Below, in pieces: positions 24,162-31,340 of a stretch of 64,000 bases of DNA; within the stretch, counting starts at the first letter, position 1; the number at the start of each line of letters is the position of its first letter. The DNA is from Desmospora activa DSM 45169 (GTDB taxonomy: Bacteria; Bacillota; Bacilli; Thermoactinomycetales; DSM-45169). Made by a program: the position numbers and the translations under genes. Below the pieces are notes generated by a model that worked only from the letters and a program-made list of their open reading frames with translations, ran no database searches and was not told the origin of the DNA. The stretch is from the NCBI RefSeq assembly GCF_003046315.1, contig NZ_PZZP01000001.1:620001-684000 (forward strand), read 5' to 3'.

Positions 24162-24170
24162 TAATGTATG
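24162..24170 (-). promoter_or_regulatory. Possible sigma-K/sigma-E -10 element of the YheC/D operon
   Basis: The minus strand reads CATACATTA, which fits the sigma-K -10 consensus CATANNNTA and is close to sigma-E CATACANT. It lies 26 bp before the start codon. No convincing -35 element is visible at the usual distance. Confidence 0.4.
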
Positions 24171-24252
24171 GTATGTGGGCATGTATGACCCGGTGAATAA
24201 AAGGGGCAATCGACCGTTCTTTAATGCAGGCCCAAAGATTTACCCCTTATCT

Positions 24253-24279
24253 GCAAAAAAGAGAAGGTTTCTTTTTTGC
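24253..24279. terminator. Perfect 10-bp A/T-rich inverted repeat in a divergent gap
   Basis: GCAAAAAAGA (24253-24262) and TCTTTTTTGC (24270-24279) are exact inverted repeats around a 7-base spacer. In a gap between divergent genes it is not an ordinary gene end. It could stop antisense transcripts or serve as a regulator site next to the ylbF promoter. Confidence 0.4.
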
Positions 24280-24284
24280 TTATG

Positions 24285-24293
24285 TGGTATAAA
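24285..24293 (+). promoter_or_regulatory. Extended -10 promoter for ylbF
   Basis: TG-G-TATAAA forms an extended -10 element, 30 bp before the ATG at 24323. The -35 region falls inside the adjacent inverted repeat and is a poor match. Confidence 0.4.
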
Positions 24294-24322
24294 TCCAATG
24301 GGATGGACAAGGAGGAACAAGG

Positions 24323-24676
24323 ATGGATCCGATGACCAAAGCGCGGGAATTGGCCGATGCTCTTCGTTCTTCAGAGGAAGTGCAAGTTTGGGAACGAGCC
24401 TGGCGAGAGCTGGCAGCAGAAACCCGGTTGGCCGATGATCTCCTCCGCTATCAAGAGATGCGTCTCCAGGTAGAGACGTGCCGGTGGCGAGGAGAAGAGC
24501 CTTCAGCACAGTTGATGCAGCGTTGGCAGACGTTAAAGAATCGATTGGAACGAGAATCATCCTTCCGCCGGTTCTTGGAGGCGGAAAAAGGGATGGCCCG
24601 TTTGACGGCACAGATCCAGCAGATTTTGGCAAGAGCGATTTCTCCGCCCATGCCGTCCTCCCGTTCCCGGATGTAA
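24323..24676 (+). CDS. YlbF/YmcA family regulator
   Basis: A 117-aa, mostly helical protein of the YlbF/YmcA (Com_YlbF) family. In B. subtilis YlbF, YmcA and YaaT form a complex that interacts with RNase Y and affects competence, biofilm and sporulation. The pattern is visible as [41 protein letters not shown] with matching helical heptads, and [22 protein letters not shown] at the C-terminus. A strong AAGGAGG precedes the ATG. The UPF0173 gene starts 44 bases later, so the two are probably one operon. Which YlbF/YmcA paralogue it is cannot be told. Confidence 0.72.
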   Translation: MDPMTKARELADALRSSEEVQVWERAWRELAAETRLADDLLRYQEMRLQVETCRWRGEEPSAQLMQRWQTLKNRLERESSFRRFLEAEKGMARLTAQIQQILARAISPPMPSSRSRM

Positions 24677-24720
24677 CAATCGCATCGGGGTCGGGTACGA
24701 TTTTTCGAGGAGGGTCTAAC

Positions 24721-25407
24721 ATGCAGATTCGCTTTCACGGACAGAGTTGCTTTGAAATCCATCATCAGGGACACAAATTTATTTTTGACCCCTTTTTAAC
24801 GGGCAATCCCCTCGCCCAGGTTGAACCACAGGCGATTGAGGCGGATGTTGTTCTGGTGACACACGGACATAACGATCATGTGGGTGACACTGTTGAGATC
24901 GCCCAAAAGAACGATGCCTTGGTGATCGCTCCTAGCGAGCTGGCCGATTGGCTGGAGTGGCAAGGAGTAAAGGTCCATCCGATGCATATCGGCGGCAGCT
25001 ATTCTTTTGATTTTGGGCGGGTAAAATTGACCCCGGCCCTGCACGGTTCCGGATATGTCACCACTGAGAAGCAGATCATTTATATGGGTATGCCGGCGGG
25101 AATCCTGCTGACAATCGGAGAGAAAACAATCTATCACGCTGGGGATACGGCTCTCTTTTCCGATATGAAGCTGATCGGTTTGCAACAACAAGTGGATCTG
25201 GCCCTATTGCCGATTGGAGACAACTTTACGATGGGGCCCGATGATGCGGCATTGGCGGCGGAATGGCTAGGTGCCAAAGAGGTGATTCCGATGCATTACA
25301 ACACCTTCCCCATAATTGAGCAGGACCCGTATGCTTTTGTAGAAAAGTTAAAAAGCAGAGGCATCCCCAGTCGTGTGTTGGAACCGGGAGAATCGGCCAC
25401 ATTGTAA
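24721..25407 (+). CDS. UPF0173 metal-dependent hydrolase (YtkL-like)
   Basis: A 228-aa metallo-beta-lactamase-fold hydrolase of family UPF0173; length matches the family. The metal motif [10 protein letters not shown] is near residue 48, with [10 protein letters not shown] near 138 and a late PMHYNTFP block. The N-terminal [13 protein letters not shown] is diagnostic. It is cytosolic and has no established substrate. The start at 24721 has CGAGGAGGG nearby; the long in-frame extension back to 24478 overlaps ylbF and is not used. It is followed by a strong terminator. Confidence 0.92.
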   Translation: MQIRFHGQSCFEIHHQGHKFIFDPFLTGNPLAQVEPQAIEADVVLVTHGHNDHVGDTVEIAQKNDALVIAPSELADWLEWQGVKVHPMHIGGSYSFDFGRVKLTPALHGSGYVTTEKQIIYMGMPAGILLTIGEKTIYHAGDTALFSDMKLIGLQQQVDLALLPIGDNFTMGPDDAALAAEWLGAKEVIPMHYNTFPIIEQDPYAFVEKLKSRGIPSRVLEPGESATL

Positions 25408-25496
25408 ATAGGTCGATAACAAACTGTAAATCGGGTGTAATCTCTTTGTAATGTCTGACTACTATCCTAAAACTAGGATGAAAACCCCCTATTTTT

Positions 25497-25527
25497 GAGC
25501 CGGTGAAACCCACCGGCTCTTTTTTTG
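25497..25527 (+). terminator. Strong terminator after UPF0173 gene
   Basis: GAGCCGGTG (25497-25505) pairs with CACCGGCTC (25511-25519) around AAACC, then eight T. Confidence 0.9.
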
Positions 25528-25665
25528 CATGTTTCTCCCTCTTGCTCCGTAGGATGAAATAGGCGAGAAAGACAGGCCTTACAACATCAGAAATAAAGTG
25601 AAATCCTTTGCCGACTACAAAAGAACGGAGACTTAAAAACCGTTTTTTCTAACAGGGGGGATCTT

Positions 25666-25935
25666 ATGCTAAATCGAAAATATGGCTTGTCCCTGATGTT
25701 TACGATCCTGATGTTGATTGTGGCGGTACCGCGTCTACCGGTAGGGGGAGAATCGACGCTGGGGAATTGGTTTGCCATCTCGTGGCTGGTATTCGCCTAT
25801 CTCGTCATTGCCGCCAACTGGCGCATGGTGTTACAAGTCGATCGGGAGAAACAGCGGCGTGCCGAGGCGGATCGTCGCCGCCAGTGGTTGAAAACGCAAC
25901 AAAGGCGGCGGGGTGTACGGTTGCGAGGTTGGTAG
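25666..25935 (+). CDS. Small membrane protein, 89 aa
   Basis: An 89-aa protein with two hydrophobic segments (about residues 8-24 and 34-52) and a long basic C-terminal tail rich in Arg/Gln/Lys (REKQRRAEADRRRQW and KTQQRRRG). The tail should face the cytosol. AGGGGGG precedes the ATG at good spacing, and a terminator follows directly at 25955, making it a self-contained transcription unit. I recognise no family. It precedes pnuC, but the terminator between them argues against one operon. Confidence 0.7.
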   Translation: MLNRKYGLSLMFTILMLIVAVPRLPVGGESTLGNWFAISWLVFAYLVIAANWRMVLQVDREKQRRAEADRRRQWLKTQQRRRGVRLRGW

Positions 25936-25954
25936 AAATTTCAAAGGATAAGGT

Positions 25955-25980
25955 GCGTTCCGGTTTACGGAACGTTTTTT
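25955..25980 (+). terminator. Terminator between the small membrane gene and pnuC
   Basis: CGTTCCG (25956-25962) pairs with CGGAACG (25968-25974) around GTTTA, followed by six T. Confidence 0.85.
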
Positions 25981-26063
25981 CTTACAATAGGACTGCCGGT
26001 AGTGGATGTCGAAATAAAAAAGATTGTTTTTCATCTTTTCATCGCTGGGAGGCGAAGACATCG

Positions 26064-26771
26064 ATGCGTCTACATCGTTGGCGACCGTTTGAACTCATTT
26101 GGCTGTTATCCTTTTCATTGATTTCCGTTGCTTTGTCTATATGGTGGCAGGATTCGTTATTCGGCTTGACTGTTTTTTTCACCGGTGTGGTTTGTGTTGT
26201 TCTGGCAGCGAAAGGAAGTATCTGGACCTATGGTTTTGGGGTCTACAATACCCTTGGCTATGCCTGGATCAGCTATGTCGGTGGACTGTATGGCGAGATG
26301 ATGCTGAATGCCTTCTTCTTTTTTCCGATGCAGATCGTCGGGTGGTTGCTTTGGCGAAATCGCATGACGCAAACAGCAGTGAAGATGCGTCGCTTATCGT
26401 GGCAAGGTATGCTGCTCTTATTTGTCGGGTGCGGCATAGCGGTAATCGCATACGGTTGGTGGTTATCCACTTTACCGGGGCAACATACGCCGTATCTCGA
26501 TGCCGTGACCAATGTGCTCTCCGTTATTGCCATGATCCTGATGGTTTTGCGCTTTCGTGAACAATGGGCGCTGTGGATCGTCATTAACGGGGTAGCCATT
26601 ACCATGTGGAGCTTACGTTTGATTGACGGCAGCCCCGATGCAGGAACGATGGTGGTGATGTGGTCTGCTTATCTGGTGAACAGCGTCTATGGCTGGATAC
26701 GTTGGAGCAAAGGGGCCCGTGAAGGGGAGCCACCGGTAAATAAAGAGGAGAAAGCGGTGGGGGAAGGGTGA
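26064..26771 (+). CDS. pnuC: Nicotinamide riboside/mononucleotide transporter PnuC
   Basis: A 235-aa integral membrane protein of the PnuC family, which moves nicotinamide riboside across the cytoplasmic membrane by facilitated diffusion. Seven or so hydrophobic segments are visible. Family signatures are WTYGFGVYNTLGYAWISY near residues 55-72, the FPMQIVGWLLWR segment and late TMWSLRLIDG. ATG 26064 has GGGAGGCG upstream; a frame extending to 25767 crosses a terminator and is rejected. Its stop overlaps the GTG of nadR by 3 bases, tightly coupling uptake with the kinase that traps the substrate. Confidence 0.9.
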   Translation: MRLHRWRPFELIWLLSFSLISVALSIWWQDSLFGLTVFFTGVVCVVLAAKGSIWTYGFGVYNTLGYAWISYVGGLYGEMMLNAFFFFPMQIVGWLLWRNRMTQTAVKMRRLSWQGMLLLFVGCGIAVIAYGWWLSTLPGQHTPYLDAVTNVLSVIAMILMVLRFREQWALWIVINGVAITMWSLRLIDGSPDAGTMVVMWSAYLVNSVYGWIRWSKGAREGEPPVNKEEKAVGEG

Positions 26772-27796
26772 AACGCGGATTAACCTTGGGGAAGTTTGCC
26801 CCCCTTCACAAAGGACACCAATATATGATTGAAACTGCATTGGCGGAAATGGATGAACTGATCATCCTTATTTATGACGCCGCGGAGACTCGGGTGCCTT
26901 TACATGTTCGTGCCCGGTGGCTGCGGGAGCTGTACCCCGCTGCGAAAGTGTTGGAGGCGTGGGATGGGCCGCAAATCATCGGAGATACGCCCGCCATACG
27001 CCGTATGCATGAGGAATATATTTTACATTTACTAAACGGCGAGACCATCACCCATTTTTACTCCAGCGAATTTTACGGGGAGCATATGAGTCAGGCATTG
27101 GGGGCGGTCAATCGCTTGGTGGATCCACCAAGGCAACAGGTACCCATCTCCGCTACACAAATTCGGCATGATCCGTTTCGCTGGCGGTCCTATCTATCCC
27201 CCCTGGTATATCGAGATTTGGTAACCAACGTGGTTTTCCTTGGAGCTCCCTCTACCGGTAAGACGACGTTGGCACAGGCACTGGCTTCCCGATACAAAAC
27301 GGTGTGGATGCCGGAATACGGACGGGAATACTGGGAACGGCACCAAGTGAACCGGCGGTTGGCACCGGAACAGCTTCTCGCTATTGCCCGTGGGCATCTT
27401 CAACGGGAGGAGGCGTGTCTGCTTGAAGCCAATCGTTATCTCTTCACCGATACCAATGCCTTGACTACGGCTCAGTTTTCGTTGGATTATCACGGTTATG
27501 TCTTACCTGAATTGGACGAACTGGCAAACCAGGTGGCTGCCCGGTATGATTTGGTGTTTGTTTGTGCCGATGACATTCCCTATGCAGATACCTGGGACCG
27601 TTCCGGCCCCGGGAAACGAAGGGTTATACAAAAGCGGATCATCGCCGAGTTGAAGGAGCGCCGCATTCCCTATATCCCATTGTGGGGAACGGTAGCAGAG
27701 CGAATGACAACGGTAGACGCTGTGCTAAAGCGGTGGGAGAAAGCCGATAACATGGGGGAATGGGTGCGGGAAGATGGTTTGAAGAAAGATGGGTAA
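26768..27796 (+). CDS. nadR: NadR-like NMN adenylyltransferase / ribosylnicotinamide kinase
   Basis: A 342-aa bifunctional enzyme of NAD salvage. The N-terminal nucleotidyltransferase domain shows LGKFAPLHKGHQYMI near residue 10 (HxGH motif) and SATQIRHDP near 130. The C-terminal kinase has a P-loop GAPSTGKTTLA near residue 159 and EYGREYWERH. It would phosphorylate nicotinamide riboside to NMN and adenylate it to NAD. The NadR repressor's DNA-binding N-terminus (as in E. coli) is absent, as in Haemophilus NadR. GTG start at 26768 overlaps pnuC. Pairing with PnuC matches its accepted role in NR uptake. Confidence 0.92.
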   Translation: MKRGLTLGKFAPLHKGHQYMIETALAEMDELIILIYDAAETRVPLHVRARWLRELYPAAKVLEAWDGPQIIGDTPAIRRMHEEYILHLLNGETITHFYSSEFYGEHMSQALGAVNRLVDPPRQQVPISATQIRHDPFRWRSYLSPLVYRDLVTNVVFLGAPSTGKTTLAQALASRYKTVWMPEYGREYWERHQVNRRLAPEQLLAIARGHLQREEACLLEANRYLFTDTNALTTAQFSLDYHGYVLPELDELANQVAARYDLVFVCADDIPYADTWDRSGPGKRRVIQKRIIAELKERRIPYIPLWGTVAERMTTVDAVLKRWEKADNMGEWVREDGLKKDG

Positions 27797-27961
27797 AAAA
27801 ACAAGAGGGCACCGTACGAAGTCCGATAAGTTTAACGACCCAGCTATGGCAAACGCCCACAGATAGAGTTTCCACTTTATCCGGCGAGTGACTCTAGCTA
27901 CATATAGCGGGACTCGGGAGTGGACAATTCATCATCGCCGACCCACTTTGTTAGCATCCTT

Positions 27962-27983
27962 GGAAGGGAAACCTTCCTTTTTC
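27962..27983 (+). terminator. Short terminator upstream of the YtoI gene
   Basis: GGAAGG (27962-27967) pairs with CCTTCC (27972-27977) around GAAA, then TTTTTC. It is 166 bases after nadR, so nadR may have a long 3' region or this belongs to another transcript. Confidence 0.55.
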
Positions 27984-27985
27984 TT

Positions 27986-28013
27986 TTGGGCTCTCGCTGA
28001 TATCGTGTATAAT
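27986..28013 (+). promoter_or_regulatory. Promoter of ytoI-like gene
   Basis: A perfect TATAAT (28008-28013) lies 45 bp before the GTG start. The best -35 candidate is TTGGGC (27986-27991) at 16 bp spacing, a partial match. Confidence 0.5.
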
Positions 28014-28057
28014 GTGGAAGAAAACGGTTTAATTTTTGTGGAAAGAAGTGAGTCAAG

Positions 28058-29371
28058 GTGCCCACCAAACATGAGCGCATTCTTCAATATATAGAAGAAT
28101 TGGATATCGGTCACAAAATCTCCGTACGCCAGATTGCAAGAGATATCGGTGTTAGTGAAGGTACCGCTTATCGAGCGATCAAGGATGCGCAAAACCAGGG
28201 ATTGGTTTCGACAGTAGAGCGGGTGGGTACAGTCCGGATCGAAAAAAAACAGCGCTCGGAGATTGAGCGCCTCACCTATGCCGAAGTGGTCAATATCGTA
28301 GATGGGCATGTTCTCGGAGGATTAGCGGGGTTGCACAAAACATTGAACCGCTTTGTCATCGGGGCGATGAAACTAGAAGATATGATTAAGTATGTAGAGC
28401 CAAACAGTCTCTTAATTGTGGGAAATCGGGATCAGGCTCATCGCATCTCCTTAGAGCGAGGGGCGGCGGTCTTAATCACAGGAGGGTTTCATGCCACCGA
28501 TGAAGTGAAAAATGTAGCCGATCGCATGGAGTTACCTGTTATCTCCTGTTCCTATGATACGTTTACGGTGGCTGCTATGATTAACCGCGCCATTTATGAT
28601 CGTTTGATAAAAAAGGAGATTCTGTTGGTAGAGGATATGCTGTTACCGGATCATCATCCGATCTACCTCAAGCTGGCCGACCGGGTGTCCGATTTTCATG
28701 CTTCCGTTCGAGAGACTAGCCATAGCCGATATCCGGTTGTCGATGATTCCGGCAAATTGCATGGGATTGTAACGGCTAAAGATGTCGTCGGCCATGATTC
28801 CGATGTTTTGATCGAAAAAGTGATGACTCGTCATCCCATTACCGTCAATCCCAAAACGTCACTGGCCGCTGCTGCCCATGAGATGGTGTGGGAGAGCATT
28901 GAACTGTTGCCTGTTGTCAACCAGCATCATCACCTGTTGGGCGTGATTAGCCGCCAGGATGTGATCAAATCGTTGCAGTATATGCAGAAGCAGCCCCAGG
29001 TGGGGGAGACGATCAACGATTTGGTGTTCCGCGGTTTTGAAGAAGTACGGGACAAAAATGGAGAGCTCGCCTATAAAGGGGTCGTTACCCCACAAATGAC
29101 AGATCCGTTGGGAAATCTGAGCACCGGGGTGTTGACCTCCCTTATGACAGAAGTAGCTTTCCGGCGATTACGACGGCAACATCGAGGCGATATGGTGGCG
29201 GATCATTTTAATCTGTATATGTTGAAACCGGTTCAGCTGGAGCGGGAAATTGTCGTCGTTCCCCGAGTGATCGATCTGGGGCGCAAGGTGGGAAAGGTGG
29301 AGGCGGAAGTCTTTCTCGGTGGGCAGATGGTGGCGAAAGGCTTGATAACGGCTCAGTTGATTGAGCGATAA
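28058..29371 (+). CDS. ytoI: YtoI-like protein: HTH, DRTGG, paired CBS and hot-dog domains
   Basis: A 437-aa regulator-like protein. In order: an N-terminal winged-helix/HTH (HKISVRQIARDIGVSEGTAYRAI, about residues 18-40), a DRTGG domain (about 75-185), two CBS motifs (about 195-310) that normally bind adenine nucleotides, and a C-terminal hot-dog fold (about 330-430). This architecture matches B. subtilis YtoI, and the neighbour ytpI agrees. The CBS ligand and the DNA target are unknown. GTG at 28058 is used; its ribosome site (GAAGTGAG) is modest. It is transcribed alone from the TATAAT promoter. Confidence 0.88.
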   Translation: MPTKHERILQYIEELDIGHKISVRQIARDIGVSEGTAYRAIKDAQNQGLVSTVERVGTVRIEKKQRSEIERLTYAEVVNIVDGHVLGGLAGLHKTLNRFVIGAMKLEDMIKYVEPNSLLIVGNRDQAHRISLERGAAVLITGGFHATDEVKNVADRMELPVISCSYDTFTVAAMINRAIYDRLIKKEILLVEDMLLPDHHPIYLKLADRVSDFHASVRETSHSRYPVVDDSGKLHGIVTAKDVVGHDSDVLIEKVMTRHPITVNPKTSLAAAAHEMVWESIELLPVVNQHHHLLGVISRQDVIKSLQYMQKQPQVGETINDLVFRGFEEVRDKNGELAYKGVVTPQMTDPLGNLSTGVLTSLMTEVAFRRLRRQHRGDMVADHFNLYMLKPVQLEREIVVVPRVIDLGRKVGKVEAEVFLGGQMVAKGLITAQLIER

Positions 29372-29476
29372 ACGCCAGGTTTCCCCATATACCTCCGCGT
29401 TCCTGAAGAACCGCCGAACCAAGGCGGGATTGATTCCAATCTAAGAAAAAACGAGAAGAATACGATCGAATATTTA

Positions 29477-29517
29477 AAAGCCTTGGTTTTCCCAAAACGG
29501 AAAGCCAGGGCTTTATT
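29477..29517. terminator. Weak hairpin between ytoI and ytpI
   Basis: AAAGCC (29477-29482) pairs with GGCTTT (29509-29514) with an inner TGG/CCA match and an internal loop. The T tract is poor, so this is a weak bidirectional terminator candidate. Confidence 0.4.
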
Positions 29518-29560
29518 GAGTTGATACTGTGAAACACTACGATCTTTTATTTTGAAGAAA

Positions 29561-29848
29561 TTAACCGTTTTTTTGGATGGATTGCCAAGTCCGTACCCCA
29601 TGGATGAAATTGTAGAGTCCGATTGCCCCAATTAGAAGAAGGAGAAAGAGACTGATCCCCGATCCGTTCACGGAAATCCCCTGTAGAACAGCAATAGCGA
29701 TAAACAAGACTCCCATGTTGATGTTCATCTGCGCTCGGTGCTTGGCTCGATCTACCCCTTCACTGCGACGGGATGCCATGCTGTTGGAAAACGTGCGGAT
29801 CGCAGCAAATAGGATGACACCAATTAATATGATAAGAAGGTACTCCAT
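29561..29848 (-). CDS. ytpI: YtpI-like membrane protein
   Basis: A 95-aa protein with three hydrophobic segments (about residues 3-18, 45-60 and 66-84), split by the charged sequence SEGVDRAKHRAQMNINMG, which is typical of the B. subtilis YtpI family. Function is unknown. It sits next to ytoI on the opposite strand, as part of the conserved ytoI-ytpI-ytrHI-dnaE neighbourhood. GGAAGGAG precedes the ATG on the minus strand. Confidence 0.8.
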   Translation of the reverse strand: MEYLLIILIGVILFAAIRTFSNSMASRRSEGVDRAKHRAQMNINMGVLFIAIAVLQGISVNGSGISLFLLLLIGAIGLYNFIHGVRTWQSIQKNG

Positions 29849-29924
29849 TACGATCTCCTTCCAGCGACGACTTCAATTATGAAAGAGGCGCCTTTTTGCC
29901 GGTGGCAAAGAGGCGCAAGTCATT

Positions 29925-30158
29925 TTACCTGGGAGAATCAAAGGATTCCGGGGGGCACGTCGCATCTGGGAATTCTCCCGGGTTTTCCGGAATGAACCAG
30001 TACCCGATCGAAGTATGGTCCACATATACCGGAATACCGATTGCATCCAATTCCTTCTGAACCAACTGAGCGACTTCTTGTGTTTCCGCATAGGCGGAAA
30101 AACCGTTCTTCAGCTTTTCTACCTTTGCTTTTGCCAATTGTCTACGGCTGATAATCAT
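29925..30158 (-). CDS. Small protein, 77 aa, unknown family
   Basis: A 77-aa soluble protein starting MIISRRQLAKAKVEKL. A helical N-terminal half is followed by an alpha/beta pattern (VAQLVQKELDAIGIPVYVDHTSIGYWFIP), suggesting a small fold with a buried strand. AAGGGGGG lies about 6 bases before the ATG at 30158; the in-frame start at 30188 is less likely. It sits where B. subtilis has nrnA (ytqI), which is absent here. I recognise no family and assign no function. Confidence 0.65.
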   Translation of the reverse strand: MIISRRQLAKAKVEKLKNGFSAYAETQEVAQLVQKELDAIGIPVYVDHTSIGYWFIPENPGEFPDATCPPESFDSPR

Positions 30159-30212
30159 CAGCTTCCCCCCCTTTCTTGCTCTTAGCATACACTAAAAAAG
30201 GGAAAAAAGCGA

Positions 30213-30740
30213 TTAATCATCAGCCATGGACACATCTTTGTCGGAAACTTCACGGGCTTGAACCCACACTTTTAACTGTGTATCAAGGAAAGCCAAGTAT
30301 TTGAGTTGAATCTCCAGCTTTGTTTTATTTTTTCCCTGGATGGATCGTTCTTTTAACATGGTATCCAACACATCTGGATTGTTGCTAACCCAGTGAATCG
30401 ACTTCCCGACAAAAGGTTGCAAGATCTCCTCTACCTTTTCTTTTATCGCTTCTTGGCCGAACGCTTCTTCGCTCTCCACCTCTACCGCCACTTTTTCGAT
30501 GCGATCGGAATCCTCATTTTGGCGGGCGTGTCGCTTTGCCTGTTTATCGATATCCTCCCGTAAGAGCAGGATTTCTTTGTTTTTCTGGTTATTGGCATAA
30601 TAGAGCGCATCCCGTTCCAAATAGAGACTATCCAGCTTCTTTCCGTAAAAAAGAGTCATGATGACGGCACCTACTAAAATACCGAGGCTAAAAATAATCC
30701 ACAATCGTAGGTGACGGACTCGCCTGGAGGGATGTTCCAT
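30213..30740 (-). CDS. ytrI: YtrI-like sporulation membrane protein
   Basis: A 175-aa single-pass membrane protein: membrane segment about residues 12-32, a long coiled-coil-like stretch about 38-75, then a charged domain (EEILQPFVGKSIHWV and onwards). It matches B. subtilis YtrI in architecture, length and position directly after ytrH; the ytrHI operon is sigma-E-dependent and needed for efficient sporulation. The start at 30740 falls just after the ytrH stop, with GGGGGAT in the coding end of ytrH as ribosome site. Identification rests partly on context. Confidence 0.75.
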   Translation of the reverse strand: MEHPSRRVRHLRLWIIFSLGILVGAVIMTLFYGKKLDSLYLERDALYYANNQKNKEILLLREDIDKQAKRHARQNEDSDRIEKVAVEVESEEAFGQEAIKEKVEEILQPFVGKSIHWVSNNPDVLDTMLKERSIQGKNKTKLEIQLKYLAFLDTQLKVWVQAREVSDKDVSMADD

Positions 30741-30741
30741 C

Positions 30742-31068
30742 TTACCAATCCCCCTGGATCAGCCACCGGATCAGGATGGTTCCCACATGAGCACCAAAAA
30801 ACGCGCTTACAATAAAGACCAACTGCTGCAATACTTGATGCAAATGACCGCCGAGGAGATGCACTTCAAACGATTTAATCGTATCGAAGGTACCGCCGAG
30901 AGCAGCGACTAAGGCCCATATTTTCAATTGCTCCGACAACTTCATCATTGCGTACATCGGCGGTTCATTGCCAAAAAACGCTCCAATCCCCCCTAGCAGG
31001 GTACCACCTAGCACTACGCCTAAAGCGATAAAGTAGTTGAGGATGGTGGTTGACCAAAATTCATTCAT
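30742..31068 (-). CDS. ytrH: YtrH family sporulation protein
   Basis: A 108-aa membrane protein of the YtrH family with about three hydrophobic segments (MNEFWSTTILNYFIALGVVL; WALVAALGGTF; VFIVSAFFGAHVGTILIRWL). In B. subtilis ytrH and ytrI form a sigma-E operon important for sporulation. Start at 31068 is preferred because AAAGGCGG precedes it and the length then matches the family; a frame to 31128 adds a polar stretch not seen in relatives. It is divergent from dnaE, the same arrangement as in Bacillus. Confidence 0.87.
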   Translation of the reverse strand: MNEFWSTTILNYFIALGVVLGGTLLGGIGAFFGNEPPMYAMMKLSEQLKIWALVAALGGTFDTIKSFEVHLLGGHLHQVLQQLVFIVSAFFGAHVGTILIRWLIQGDW

Positions 31069-31271
31069 GGAGCCCCCGCCTTTCTCACTCATACTCCTTT
31101 TCTCATCTGTATGTAGACGGGCTGTCATTTAGCACGTTGTAGGGCAGACTTGTGTTGGTGAGTGCATGAAGCAAGGCGGAAATCCATTCGCGATCGCTCT
31201 ACAATGATGGAAGAACAATCTTTGTAACAGGGGACTAGTTTTTTCTTCCGTTTCGATTTTTTTCCTTGCGG

Positions 31272-31277
31272 TATAAT
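31272..31277 (+). promoter_or_regulatory. -10 element of the dnaE promoter
   Basis: A perfect TATAAT is preceded by a T-rich region in which no consensus -35 is obvious; a TTTCGA at 31251 gives 15-bp spacing. It lies 69 bp before the proposed dnaE start. Confidence 0.45.
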
Positions 31278-31340
31278 GAAGAGAACAACACCGAGCGGAA
31301 AGGGGGAATTGCCCGAGCTTCGATGGGAACGGGCTTGGTC

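Noticed and set aside
27797-27960. Region after nadR considered as a riboswitch for the YtoI gene
   Set aside because: The short hairpins do not match any aptamer I know, and the ytoI promoter lies downstream of it, so it would not be in that transcript.
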